NCBI GenBank assembly: GCA_963922205.1
Contig: CAWUHX010000428.1
Location: 120,741-184,740 of the forward strand
Source: Romanomermis culicivorax
Taxonomy: Eukaryota > Nematoda > Enoplea > Mermithida > Mermithidae
Length of the DNA stretch: 64,000 nucleotides
Reading direction: 5' to 3'
Positions within the stretch are counted from its first letter, which is position 1; each line of letters starts with the position of its first letter. The translations under genes were made by a program, and so were the position numbers. Shown here in pieces: positions 24,691-36,445 of the stretch. The notes under the pieces are model-generated. The model worked only from the letters and a program-made list of their open reading frames with translations. It had not been told where the DNA came from and did no database searches.

Positions 24691-27600
24691 GCTATGGAAG
24701 TTGACATCCAATTCCAGTATTTTCCGCATGATTTGATGAAAGTGGATCAAATTCAGGCTATATAGATTTTTAAATATGATTCATGGCGAGAACTTCCTGC
24801 AAACCTTTTGTGGAAGTCTGGAAGTGGAAGAGCAACAGTCAACAAGTGTGTATCATGTAATGAGGCAGGAGATGTATGCCCAAATAGCTGCCCAGTTGGA
24901 CACCTCATTTGGAGGCCATACAGAGTACTGCTTCCCTCATTACATGGCAAATCAGAATAGAGGGAGAGACATGAGCATCCCTGAGGAGATTCATCCTGAT
25001 TATACTGTCAAGGAAAAAGGTAAGAATGTTGACAGGTATGATCATTGAGTGGGGATGAAGAGTTCGAAGAAGCTTTGTCGGGAAAGCAGATTAGAGCTCA
25101 GATTATAAAGAAAGTAGTGGATATAGTTAATCAAGGAAAAGGATTTATTAAACTTGATGAACCAGTATCTATGGTACTGTATGAAAACTTCATAAGGTGT
25201 AGGAAGGAGATGCAGCAACTGTTGGAGATTACATCTCTAGAAATTGATTACCACGAGTATGAACCAGTCAATATATTGAATGGTAAAGACTTGTATGTAA
25301 GACAACACTGGAGGATGGAAATTGCTCCATATTCTAAAATATTGGTTGAACACAATTTTAAGAATCTGGATGCTTAATGTAATAAAGTTCCCCTTACATT
25401 TCATTTGTTTTGGCCACATAGTAGTGAAGAGGGGGAAGAGTATCTGACTTCTTTCCTTGACCATAACTATTTGAAGTCCTTTAGCCCAGAGGGGAAGGAG
25501 TTACTTTTGAAAATGTTGTGGAGAGGAGATGGGTATGGTCAGTATTTACCTTTTAACAATAGTTTGCCAGTACAGAAGTGCATAAGCCAACCAAGGGCCA
25601 TGCAATTACTTGCTTGGGAAATCGTTTCGGGTTCATACCAATTCGATTTTGGCTGAAGACGAAATTGTGGGAATTGAAGCCAGCGGAGAAGCATAACCAT
25701 TTGGTGGAGTACAACCCTGTACAAGAGAAATCCATACTGCTACCAATGATTTTATTTTCGCCAAATAGTGGTCCGACTGCCAGGTTCACGATTTCTCATT
25801 GATCTGGAGGACATGATGAAGGAAAATTAAAGGAATTCTTTGAGAATATTTTGCCATCAGATCAACCAGGGATCAGAATTACACACATTGGCAATAAGGT
25901 TGTGGTAATGCTGATAGGTAAGCAGCCATCAGGGCCAGTTATAAGGGCTAAAGTAAGCACAATGGCAGTTCAGCAATCTGAAAAGCCTAAGGTAGAGAGT
26001 GCTAGGATGAATCAGGTGAAGGAGATGCAGGCTGAGCCTTTTGCCGCACAAGCACGGCAACAAGGGATATCTGCAGACCTCAATACACCTATAGATTTAA
26101 ATCAGGAAGGGGATGATTTAGAAGTGGACAAGGAGGTCACTGTTGAATCATCTATCCAACCTGATGAAGAGACACAGCTAAAGTCTTTGGTAGACCAGAC
26201 CAAAGGTTTACTTTCTGGGATGGATGTTAGAGCAAAACAGATGTTGGAAGAAAGCAATTTAATCACAGTTGCTGAAGCTCCAACAATGGCAGAGATTGAA
26301 GCAAGGCTCAGGGAGCACGCTGTAAAATAAATTGAAAGACAAAAAGAGATTTTTGTCAAAAAGCTTGCCGAGCAGAAAGTGAGATTGGATGAGCAGCAGA
26401 AGCAGCTTGAGCAGGTTTCTGGCTAGTTATACCATGCAGCTGACGCCTCTAGCAGCACCTACAGCCATTCCAGCTTCAGTAAAGCCACCTACTGCTTATG
26501 ACATCCTGAAATTGGCAGCACAGCCAGCTAGTACCCAGGTTACCCAACCTGCAGTCAGCAAGGCCATGCCGGCAATTCAAGTACCACAGAGACATCCAGC
26601 ATAAGACAAAGGTATACGGAATGTCTATACTGCCCAAGAAGTGAAGAAGTTTAGAGAGACTGGTCGTACAGAGGACCAAATTAAGAGGTTAGGAAGGAGA
26701 AATTTAGCCCAAAAAGCCAATAGGGCTGAAAAGAGAGAAGGAGAAGATGTTATAGAGATCAGTGATGACAAAAGGGGAAAAGACAGAAAGCAGGACATGG
26801 GTGGACTCGAAATTGTTGGATCTAGGACTCTATTGACTGATTCAACAAAGTCCAAGATGAAAACTACACCGATGAGCCAGAGGCTTGGAACCACAAGTTC
26901 TACAAGTCAAGTGCAGTCCATGGTAGCTATGGCAAAGGTACCTAGTAAGTCGACTACATTGCAGGTAAGCACTATGACTTAACGTACTTGGGCAAGCCCA
27001 TTTCTGAATCAGATCAGAGATCACATCAGACCCAGAGCAGTTCATCAGGGAAAAAAGTCATTTCCAAAACCTCTATGTCGGAGTCCACTAAGTCAGCCAA
27101 GAGAAGTAGAGATAAGGAAGTAACTTTGGAGTACTTGAGCTCTGTTTTGAGAGACAACTGAGATGTCCATAAGAGATTTCTGGTAGTGAAGGGAAAGATA
27201 GATTTTTTGACACCTGAGGTGATCAAATTTCTCACTCAGCATATGCCAGATGATGATAGGAATCAAATCATCTGCTCATTGGTGAATAATGGAGTAGAGG
27301 AACTTTATGAGAACTATGGGGATCACACTGAAGTTCAATGTGGTTTCCTGTATCATCACATCAACATTCCTGAACCCATTTGTGAATACATCTTGATCAA
27401 GATGATGCCCATCTGGTTTCACAATTTTGATGAAGAAATGGTTATGGCAACCTTGAGATACTTATGTACCATGGTTTTGCTAAAGTTAGAACAGCAGCAG
27501 TTGGGCGCGAGACACTTTGGTGCAGTTGATGCATGGGCCAAATCATTTGTTACGGAGAAGTACTATGCAATCTACCTGCTGGTAGAGGGTAGTACTGCAT

Positions 27601-28175
27601 TCAGGGAAGCTTATGCCAATGGAATGCAGGAACACCAGTGAACTGCAATGGATATGGCGACTAAGAGGAGATTGTCAGAAGTTGTTCAGAGGTTTTCTGG
27701 AAAGTTTCAGAAAGCCAAAGATGATGAAGGTCAACCATTTAAGATTCCGATTTTGACAGAATGTCAGCCTAGGGATATATCCAGGAGTAGGAGCCAGCAC
27801 TCCTGACATTCATCACATTCACAGGGTAGGCAACAGCCTGGAGTATTCAAGTTACCTTATGCAAACCAACAAAGTCAAGGTAGGACCAGCGCCTCCGCCT
27901 CTGGAGTGTCTTCCATAAGTTCCACTCAGGACCAGTACCAGAGAGGAACTGGAGGGGGATAGGGCAGAGATTGGGGTCAGGGACAGGTTCAAGGCTATGC
28001 CTTGAAGATGGTTAATCCACAGCTGTTTAGAAGTCAGGAGACTGCTGGGTTCCCTTGTGGGACTGCACCTCAAGAAGTTTTTGAGGGATTCCTCAGGGGT
28101 TGCAGAACCCAGGGTTGTCCCTATCCTGGCTGTGGCAGCTTTCAGTTTAGTGGTTATGGAGGTGGTGGGCAACAA
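24691..28175 (+). pseudogene. Remainder of the 3' ORF of element F, unrecognised (zinc-finger-like, coiled coil, C-terminal domain)
   Basis: Open segments follow one another on the plus strand with few stops. First is a Cys/His cluster CVSCNEAGDVCPNSCPVGHL (about 24,855-24,914). Then come acidic/helical peptides (25,045-25,656). Next is a long polar and coiled-coil region (25,851-26,600) rich in Gln, Glu and Ala, then a basic segment (26,640-26,980). A well-conserved-looking helical domain follows (27,186-27,641, starting KGKIDFLTPEVIKFL), and last a Gly/Gln/Ser tail ending in a Cys cluster (CRTQGCPYPGC, about 28,101-28,133). Stops include TGA at 27,160, 27,639 and 27,804, and TAA or TAG at 26,328, 26,602 and 27,959. 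I do not recognise the family. It could be one large protein with the exonuclease at its N terminus, or two proteins. Confidence 0.5.
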
Positions 28176-28499
28176 TAATTCATTTTAGCCACATAATTTT
28201 TGGACCGAAAATCGTTATTTCGTACAAATTTTATTTCAAAAATATAAAACACAAAGACACAAATAAAACACAAAATACAAAAAAAATATTATCTCATCAT
28301 ATTGTTGCTTTAAAATTTTAAATTTTTCGCGTTCCCAGTGCTCAAAACTTGCCCAGCAAAATTCGTTCTTTCCATCCATGTTTTTTTGGGCGTGTATATA
28401 GCCCTCATATTTTGTTGTCAAATTTCTTTTTGATTTAAGGGCCTGAAAGAGGTAGAGACATGAAATATTTTACGTATTGTTGTAAAATTATTTCATAAT
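28176..28499. other. Non-coding tail of element F before the hAT
   Basis: AT-rich, no gene. Its last 8 bases (28,492-28,499, TTCATAAT) are the target duplication of the hAT and recur at 51,139. Confidence 0.5.
28492..28499. repeat. Target-site duplication, left copy (hAT)
   Basis: TTCATAAT directly abuts the left terminal inverted repeat of the hAT and is repeated exactly on the right side. Confidence 0.92.
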
Positions 28500-29142
28500 T
28501 AGAGACCGGATTTTTATATGCTGCATAGATTTTTTAAAATACGATTTTTGAACTCTCTGTTGTCAGAAACATTGGAAAAACATGTTTTCGAGCCATATTG
28601 GGGGGTTATTTCGGTTATTTAGTGTATATTTGAAGATATTTAGCAATTTTCTCATTTGAGCATATATTTTACAGTTTTTGACGAGGTTTTTTTAACAGTA
28701 ATTCTTATTACAGCATTATATTTCATCATAAAATGTCAAAAATCGGTGCACTGAAGTTGCGTGAATGAGCTAAAGTGTAAAAATCTGAACATATTGTCAC
28801 AGATGGCACGATTTTAAAGTGTGAATTATGTGATTATGTTCTGAGCATAACGCAAAAGCAACAGAAGAATGTTATTGTTCAACACTTGAAAACGGCGAAG
28901 CATACTGGACTTGTTGCTAAATGTACAGCCAGTAAGCAATCGTTTCTCATCGACACTTTGAAAAAGTCCGAATTGGAGAGGTTGGCGACGAAAGAATTCA
29001 AATTAGAACTGACATAAGCTTTTGTACAATCTGGCATTCCTCTACACAAAATCAATTGTACAGCTCTGAAAGGTTTTTTAGAAAAATATACGAAGCATCA
29101 CATTCCGGACGAAAGCACGCTACGAAAAAATTATGTTAAAGT

Positions 29143-29191
29143 GTGTATCATGTGTTTGTTAAATTAATCAATAAATTATTTTTCTTGTTAG
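29143..29191 (+). other. Intron 1 of hAT transposase
   Basis: 49 nt, GTGTAT...TTCTTGTTAG, phase 2. Splicing joins a KNYVK segment to the IYEAT segment leading to the DETTD box. Confidence 0.6.
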
Positions 29192-29530
29192 AACTGAATT
29201 TTCTTGTCAGCTGATATATGAAGCAACCATAGTGAAGATAAAATGAATCATTGGTGACAGCGACATGTGTTTTATTTTGGACGAAACTACTGATGTTAAG
29301 CAACGTGCCATTTTGAATATTTTGGTCACTCTGGTGGCTAGAAAGCCTGTAAAACCAATGCTCTTGAAGGTGGATTTCCACTTTGAGCTGCTGGATTGCA
29401 TGAATCTTTTGAAAAAGTGCTTCTTATTAATCAGATGTATGAGCTGGAGAAGACCAATAATACAACAGTTATGCGTAGCTTCAATGATGCATGTGCCTTT
29501 CTTTGGGACGGAAATATTGAATAGGAAAGA

Positions 29531-29586
29531 GTACAAAAATGAACTTTTCAAAAGGTTTCTAATATATACATGTACAATTCTTTCAG
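29531..29586 (+). other. Intron 2 of hAT transposase
   Basis: 56 nt, GTACAA...TTCTTTCAG, phase 0. Splicing leads directly into the conserved VLLVVTDQAAYM box. Confidence 0.75.
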
Positions 29587-29732
29587 GTTTTATTGGTTGT
29601 GACTGACCAAGCAGCATACATGCTACTTGTACATGACGATTATTCGATTGCCGATGAATTTTTCCACAATATCCACAAAATAATGTTGAAAGCACCAGCC
29701 AGAATTCAAGTTTTTAAAGATACAACATGGTG

Positions 29733-29736
29733 CAAC
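29733..29736. repeat. Target-site duplication CAAC of the retroelement, left copy
   Basis: The 4-bp CAAC next to TGTCAC recurs right after the terminal GTGACA at 50,400-50,403. It is short, but the hAT reading picks up again immediately after it. Confidence 0.75.
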
Positions 29737-31143
29737 TGTCACATTAAGTAGGTTAGTGATCAGTCACATTGATGGGAAAACCCATACCATATCCCATAGG
29801 AAATATGGCCATGACACTGTAGGTGTCATGCTGTGACCCCCTGGGGTGGCTCCATTTATATATTCAGTTCAGGAACCTAACCCAGCTGGTACTACCACAG
29901 GTGAACCTATGGTGTACCTCGACCTTGTCCTTGGGTTCTGCTGTAGAATAATGGACAACCCGGCCGGGTCAGGGGTGCCAATCCCTAGTCCTCATTCACT
30001 GAGAATGAGAGACAGTGCCATTCGCAGAATGGCGTACTGTAGAGGACCTGATTGTTAACCTAAAACCCCTTATTGGCCCTGACCTTAAGGGTCTGAGGGC
30101 TTTCTCAACTGAGGGTACTTCCAAGGGAAACTAGCTTAGGGGAGATTCCCACAAATATACCCTAAACAATGATAACCCCTGAGAAGACTCACTAAATCCT
30201 CTTCTCAAAGTACTCTGCGCTGGGCGACGGGTTCAGGGGTCAAAGCGTGGGTCCTACGGACGGCGACAAGTGGGTACTGGAATCTGGAGTGATTCCGCGT
30301 AAGCGGTAATGCGGCTGCGGGTCGGCAGGCGGCAGTATCAAACGTTTCCTTGTGGAGGGCCACGGGATTCTCGATCAACGGCGACGGGTGGTGAACTCCA
30401 ACACTTGGGTTACTGTAGCAGGCCACGTAAAGAAGACTGGAGGTGAGAATATGCAAATTTATTCAAAGAGTGGCATTCAGTAGAAATATAAAAATTAAAG
30501 TAATAAAGACTGCGAACGGCAAAGGCGAGATGCAGGCTAAAAGACGCAACAACAGTTAGGCCCAAAAATGAGTGTCAAACTAACAAAACATGCTCTTTTA
30601 AAGGGCTCCATAAACTACAGTATGCCTTGGGCGGAGTTAACACTCCCCCAAGCTAACTTCTGCAGCGGAAATCCTTGCAGAAGATGCTTATGGTCACATA
30701 GACATTTTCCAGTTCACAACGTTAAGCATTGGGGCGAGTTTTCACTCTCCATGCTTAACATAGGAACATCATCTAGTGAGAATTTCAAGCTAGTCGTTTC
30801 AGGTTGCAAAACGTGGCTAGTTTTTACTGATAAGAGGTGCACGTTGTGCTCCAACTACAGCGATGAGCTCGTAGAGCTTATCTCTAACGGAAATTCTTGA
30901 CAAGCAGGTACATACCATAGTCTACCTGTGGGATCGAAAACAATAAATCAAAACGGAAATAAAATGTGCGCAAATGAAACAGAGACAAAACATAAGAGTA
31001 CACACATAAATTGCATGTAAAAATTATAAAAACGAAACATAAAATTGATGCAAATTACTGTAACCCAAAACGTAATGAAAAAAGTAACCAAGAGTTGTGA
31101 TTTGAATCACGTGACATTCCACGAAATTCGTCGGCACATGATA
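29737..31143 (-). repeat. LTR1 (3' LTR of retroelement unit 1)
   Basis: About 1407 bp, matching LTR3 (48,991-50,399) almost end to end and LTR2 over its first 900 bp. Its outer end is TGTCAC. The inner end reads ATGATA where LTR3 has GTGACA. Confidence 0.88.
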
Positions 31144-31675
31144 CAGCAGTCCTTCGAAAAAAGGCGTCCTCGTCCTTGTATACGGGGTGGGGCATGTCCG
31201 TGGAGGTCAAACATACAGGTGAGGGTGATGGCAGGGGGTCGATGGTCCAGTGGTTTTTCTGTGCGTTTTGGCTCGCAGGATTATGTTAATGGTGTGCGGA
31301 GTTGCTGACGTCAATTGGAGATGCGTGGAGTTGCTGATGTCAATTGATCCATTTGGTGAAGTTGCCAATTGTCGATTGATTTGTGAAATCTGTAATGAGA
31401 CTAAAAGAAAAATTTTAGGGGCGAGATATAGGCTATGGCTCGGATGCACCTGTGATATAAGGCAATACCCTAGTTTAGATGCTTTGGTTGCTGCTCATTC
31501 TCTTCTTTACACTGCTGTCCCAGCATGGAACAGGAGTGGGTATTCTGTGAGGGGCACGGTGGTCCTTCAAAGAAGGACGACCCCATCCGTAAGATTAAAG
31601 AAGAGAAGAGCCTCTTGATTACAGGTCGGAGACCTCTGCATCAAGATGCGGGTCAATGAAATCTTGTGTAAAATC
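31144..31675. other. Retroelement 3' untranslated region
   Basis: Lies between the end of integrase coding and LTR1. It contains one CRE-like palindrome TGACGTCA (about 31,307) and a related TGATGTCA (about 31,336). Both recur in unit 2 near 45,490 and 45,520. No gene was seen. Confidence 0.6.
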
Positions 31676-33148
31676 TCAGTTTGTTGATGGAATCAACAAA
31701 GGTGCCATCTCGATGAGCTGTGAAGTGGAAGGTACCTCATCTGCTTCAGTACGCTGAGCTGGTGACACGTAGTGTCTAAGCTGATTGACATGCACAGTAT
31801 CTTCTTGATCTGCCTCAAGCGGAATGGTGACATTGGGATATGTCACATTTGTTACAAAGTAAGGCCCATCATATATGGGCAGCAATTTAGGGGTCAGACC
31901 ACGTTTGCGGTTGGTGCGCAGTTTGAGCACCTGATCACCTACTTTGTATGAGACATCTCTTGCCATGCAATGGTAAGATCGGGCATAAGCCACCTGTGAT
32001 CTCTCAATTCGGCTCTGGATCAAGGTCAAGGCATTTGTAAAATGCTGTTTGACCTCTATATCATATGTAGAAACATATATGATATGGGCTGGAGGGTTGA
32101 ATGAGAGTCCCGCATCAACAGGTAGCCTGGGTGTATGACCATACATGAGCTCAAAGGGTGAATATCCTGTGGACTCATTCATGCCAATGTTAACAGCAAA
32201 CACAGAATACAGCAGATGTTCATCCCAATCAGTATGACCTTGGTGGACATACATACGTAGCCGTGTAGTTAGCGTTTGATTAGCATTTTCCACTTTTCTG
32301 TTTGTCATCGCGTGATAAGCGGTGGAGTGGATTTTCTTAGTTGAACAAATGGCAGTGATTTCAGTCATCAATTTGGATGTGAAATCAGTGCCACGATCAG
32401 ACTGAAGGATCTGCAGTGCCCCATGTCTGCAGACAATTTGTGTAACAAAAAGTCGTGCTATGGTTTGCGCAGTAATGTTTGGAGTAGCAAAAGCTTCAAC
32501 CCATTTGATAAAGTAGTCGATAAAGACTACAATAAAACGGTTTCCATTTTCACTAGTGGTCATTGGTCCTATACAGTCGACACCGACTCGATGGACACCG
32601 ACTCAATGGAACGGTCCCGTAATGGTGATAGGTTTCAGAGTTGCACGGGTCTTTTGTCTCTCCGGTTTTTTCCCTTGGCAAAGATCACACCGCTTTCAAA
32701 AGGACTTGACGTCCGCACTGAGGGAAGGCCAGTGGTACCTGCGGGCTTTAAGCCTTGCAGTACGTTTTGCACCAAAGTGTCCAGCAAGAATGTCATTATG
32801 ATGGGCCTCAATAATGGTAGTAACCATTGATCGAGGAACAACAATCTTGTTGGACTCACCTGTCCACTTCTGAAGGATGTTATCCAACAGGTGGTAGCCA
32901 TTAACATCATTCTGATCACCATAGGGTTTTAGTGACCTAAGAATGGAGGCTAGTTCTGGATCCTCAAATTGAGCTGCGAAAAGGTCATGGTGCTGTGCAT
33001 GCTGTGATATCTCTGCATTAGACTCAGATCTAGCCAAGTGCTGTGCACCATCGGTGGTCCTTTGGGATGATCTCGCCAGGTGCTGCGCACCATTGGAGAT
33101 CATTTGAGATGTTCTCCCCAGGCGCTGAGCACCATCGGAGATCATCAT
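31676..33148 (-). pseudogene. Integrase of the env-bearing retroelement
   Basis: The zinc-binding N terminus is in 33,148-32,640: AHHNDILAGHFG gives the two His, and a CDLCQ pair follows after a stop near 32,696. The DDE core spans 32,590-32,250, with Asp in VDCIGPM, Asp in LQSDRGTDF (about 32,390) and Glu in RKVENANQTL (about 32,290). The C-terminal domain includes YKVGDQVLKL (about 31,945) and IYDGPYFVTNV (about 31,860), the region that binds DNA in this family. A small direct duplication (GAGTCGGTGT twice) disturbs the frame near 32,585. It closely resembles the integrase of element D and the second copy at 45.9-47.2 kb. Confidence 0.88.
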
Positions 33149-33245
33149 AATTTCTCCCTCGGGTCTGTATAGGGGAGTATTGTTGATACTCTCCCCGACA
33201 AGGGAATTAGGATCAGGAAGGCGTGATAATGGGTCAGCATTACCA

Positions 33246-34325
33246 TTAGACCGACCTTTTTCGCAGCCGAATTGTCAGTTTGAATTCAGCTAATGCCAAG
33301 CCCCACCAAGCTCTCCGGGCTGAAGGGTTGGTTTTCTCCAACACAGCCTTAACAGTGGTATGATCGGTCTGAACGACCACCTCATGTTGAAAGAGGTAAG
33401 GCTGAAAGTACTTGACGAAATGGACAACAGCGAGAGTCTCTAACTCAATAATAGTGTAGTTCTTCTCAGCTGCCGTTAACCCTCTACTGGTGTACACAAG
33501 AGGATGGTGGTATCCATTATCGTCTAACTGGCTCAGAACTGCCCCTATCCCTGAAATACTTGCATCAGTTTGAAGTATAAAGGATTTCGTAAAGTCTGGT
33601 TGGCGCAGAAGAGGAGGGTTCATCAACAGCCTTCGGAGTTCGTCCAATGCCACTTGCTGGGGTTTTGACCACAGGAAGGTGACTTCCTTCCATAAGAGCT
33701 TAGTCAGCGGTTTTCTGAGCCGGGCGCAACCAGGGATGAAACACCTATAATAAGACACAAGACCAAGAAAAGACTTTATGTCTTTGGCGTTTTGTGGAAT
33801 GGGTAGATCCTGGACGGCAGCCAATTTGACTTTATCCGGCTCTAGTCCATTCTGTGAGATAGGGTATTCTAGGTATTTTACCTCAGAGTGCGAAAACTTG
33901 CACTTGCTCAGTCTGAGCTTCATTCCACCCTGACGGAGACGCATAAACACATCCGTCAAGCGCTCAAGCATCTGGGTGTGAGAGTTCCCAAACAGCAAGA
34001 TGTCATCGAGATAGGTCAGTGCTGTAGGCCACTGCAATCATGTGAGAAGCAGATCCATGAGGCGTTAGAACGTCTCAGGGGCGTTGCAAAGACCAAAAGG
34101 CAGATAGTTGAACTCGTAAAGTCCAATTGGCATGTTAAACACCGTTTTCTCCTTGTCTGCCTCGGCAATAGGTATAGACCAGTAGGTGTTAGCCTGATCA
34201 AGAGTAGTAAAGTATTTCATACCCCTGAGTGTGTCGAGGATATCATCAATCCGTGGGAGAGGATAAACATCCTTTTTCGTGACCTCGTTAAGACCATGAA
34301 AGTCCACACACATCTGATGTGACAT
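33246..34325 (-). pseudogene. Reverse transcriptase and RNase H of the env-bearing retroelement
   Basis: Finger and palm motifs are in 34,325-34,065 (VDFHGLNEVTKKDVYPLPR; FNYLPFGLCNAPETF). After a frame break near 34,050, the catalytic box TYLDDILLF is intact (about 34,000-34,025). The thumb region GLVSYYRCFIPGC follows, and RNase H starts at FILQTDAS (about 33,560-33,585) and runs on to TDHTTVKAVLEK. It belongs to the same gypsy lineage as element D by shared phrases such as DQANxYWxIPIA and LPFGLCxAP. Confidence 0.88.
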
Positions 34326-35395
34326 ATTTTTCTTGCGAACCAGGACGGTATTAGTAGCCCAGGGGAAGGGCTAAGCCGAATAATTTCTTTTTCCTGGAGC
34401 GCTTTGACTTCTTGTATGATGAGATCCTTTTCCTTGGGCGCGGTGCAGTAAGGGAAATGGCGGACTGGGCGAGCATCACCTGTGCTGATCTCGTGGTGCA
34501 CGAGGTCAGTGGAACTTGTGTCCTTCTCATCAATAGCATAGAGGTCAGTGAATGGGACCAGTAGATCCAGCAATGCTGTTTTATCCTGTGAGGAGATATC
34601 AGGTGATATCACAGCATATGCTTCGACCCACTCATGGTCAAGAATGGTATCAGACTTAACTGCCGATCCCTGTGAGGTATCAGTGTGCATCTGCAAATGG
34701 CCGATGGTCGTATATGGGTAGAGAAGCACTGGGTGTGTACTTGGGTTAACCAGTAGGGGTATGCGACCGTTAGTCACAGTGCTCACAGTACTGGCAAAAT
34801 ACACACTGCGTTGTTGTCCCAAAAGGGGCTTAGGAAAGAAGGCTACCTCGGGCACAGTTGCATATAATGGAGGTACAGGTGTAGTAAATTGTGTCAGCAA
34901 GCGCGGCTCAAGGACAATCAACTTCTGCAAGGGTAGTGCCCCAGGAGCAGAGGGAGGATTGTGAATGAGGCCGTCACACGGAACCGGAAGTTCCTTGAAC
35001 TGAATAAAGGATTTCTCCCAAGTCAAGCTGAAGCAATTGAACTATCCGAGGAAGTTCATCCCCAAGACTAGTTCAGCTGAACAGTTCTCCTGAACTTGGA
35101 ACTGGATCCGTTCAGAGACATCAGCCACTGTCACGGTGACATAGGCAGCGCCTAGCAGTAGAATCGGAGACCCATTGACTGCTATGGGGCGAGCCCTGGT
35201 CTCTGTGAGTACCAAGTCGGGTAACTGGGCCGCCAACTTGTGATCCAGGACTGAGAAAACTGCTCCTGTATCAATCAGAGCTTTGGCTTCCACCCAGTTG
35301 TTTGGTAGAACTCTGATATGAGGGGTCCTCATTTCAGTGGGGTAGAAGGCTGACACCACATGACCTGGGTCAGGTACGGGGTCATCAAAACTCAC
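34217..35395 (-). pseudogene. Second aspartic protease (PR2) and pre-RT region of the retroelement
   Basis: PR2 covers 35,395-35,042. Its active site is ALIDTGAVFSVLD (about 35,248-35,280) and it ends in LVLGMNFLG, the second retropepsin box, with Asn where Asp is usual. A single TAG at about 35,039 separates it from the pre-RT segment and the first RT motifs (35,026-34,217) in the same frame. Upstream, a single TGA at about 35,407 separates it from the env-protease frame. PR2 therefore once read through from the upstream gene without a frame change. This position, right before RT, is the normal one for a gypsy protease. Confidence 0.8.
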
Positions 35396-35410
35396 CTCTG
35401 GCGCATCGGT

Positions 35411-36445
35411 TCATTTCAGTATCGGCAAACTGGTGCGTCGGAGTAGTCCTACCAGAGCATAACCAACTGAGGATTCCGGATGGGGCCGAGGAGTGGGATG
35501 GACCTGAACAGTAAGTACATGATCCGATCTCTCTCCTGAGCTCTGAGTAGCTCCTAATGATTCGACCTCAGTATCAGAGAGTGGTGGCACCTCTAGTACA
35601 GGGAATGCAGGTCCATCAGAATCACTAGGCTCGTGAAAACGGCCTTTCTCTAATGTAACCAGAGAATTTCCAGGCAGAGGTCGAGGACAGTTTGACCCTG
35701 ACCGAGCCACAAAATGACGACTGGCCCGTCTAGAAGAGGTCCGGCTACCCCTGGTGTATTCAAGTGATGAGGCAACCGAGGAAGCTCGCAATGGTGGCCG
35801 AGAAACGGACGGAGTCCTTGATCTTGATCGAGACCCGGACCTGTGGGAGGCCCGTGATAGTAAACGTGTGTTCTCCCACCAGGGCTCGACCTGATCAATC
35901 TCGGCCGCTGTCAGAAGAAGTGGCAGTTCCACCGCATTCAACCAACAAACCTGTTGTTGGTAATCAAATGTGATATTCTGGAATAGTTCGAGAAAGTCCA
36001 ATCCGAGAATCAGACCGACCAGTGCCCAGAAAGGAGACGTAGTCTTACACACATGGAGATGTACATCCACTCTTGTGTGTGGCTGACGGGTTCCAGGCAA
36101 CATGATCTCATACAGCCCTGATAGTAGAGTATGGATGGCTTTTCCATTAATACTCATTAATGGGTTAAAGTTGTAATGTTGCTGGAAAGCCATTGCCGCC
36201 TTGGGACTTTCTTTAATCAAGGCTTTGTGAAGGCGTTGACTAATGATGGTTTGTGGACAACCAGTGTCAAGGAAAGCAGGAGTTTCCTTGTGGTCAACCA
36301 GTTCGACAAAACTTGGAGTGATCCTGTCTAACTGAGTTGGCACATCGTTCTGCACGTAATGAAAACCTACCCAACGCTGAACTTTCTGGAGGAGGTTCAT
36401 CCGAGAGTATTGGCTAACAAACCAAACCTGTCTTTTCCGCAGGTG
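35411..36445 (-). pseudogene. First aspartic protease (PR1) fused behind the env membrane anchor, with RS-rich linker
   Basis: This frame continues without a break from the env transmembrane segment. A retropepsin-like domain has the active site AFLDTGCPQTIIS (DTG at about 36,260-36,268) and, about 85 residues later, LILGLDFLELF (about 35,984-36,013), the second conserved box. A linker with many Arg-Ser pairs follows ([13 protein letters not shown], about 35,795-35,835), then an acidic Pro/Ser stretch ending at the TGA near 35,407. Finding a second DTG protease in tandem with PR2, attached to a membrane glycoprotein, is unusual. It may act in particle maturation or be a duplicated non-functional copy. 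Sequence alone cannot decide. Confidence 0.7.

Larger units (their letters stand above)
28733..29736 (+). pseudogene. hAT transposase, N-terminal half
   Basis: The N terminus has a zinc-finger-like unit LKCELCDYVL followed by VQHLKTAKH (about 28,814-28,905), as in BED/CGBP1-like hAT proteins. Further on, MCFILDETTDVKQRAILNIL (about 29,264-29,323) is the first catalytic Asp region of hAT transposases. VVTDQAAYML (about 29,594-29,623) and LKAPARIQVF (about 29,684-29,715) are further conserved boxes. Two short introns restore the frame (29,143-29,191 and 29,531-29,586). Stops (TGA near 29,245, TAG near 29,522) and a frameshift near 29,400 mark it as dead. The reading stops at the CAAC duplication where the retroelement entered and continues at 50,404. 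Confidence 0.85.
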
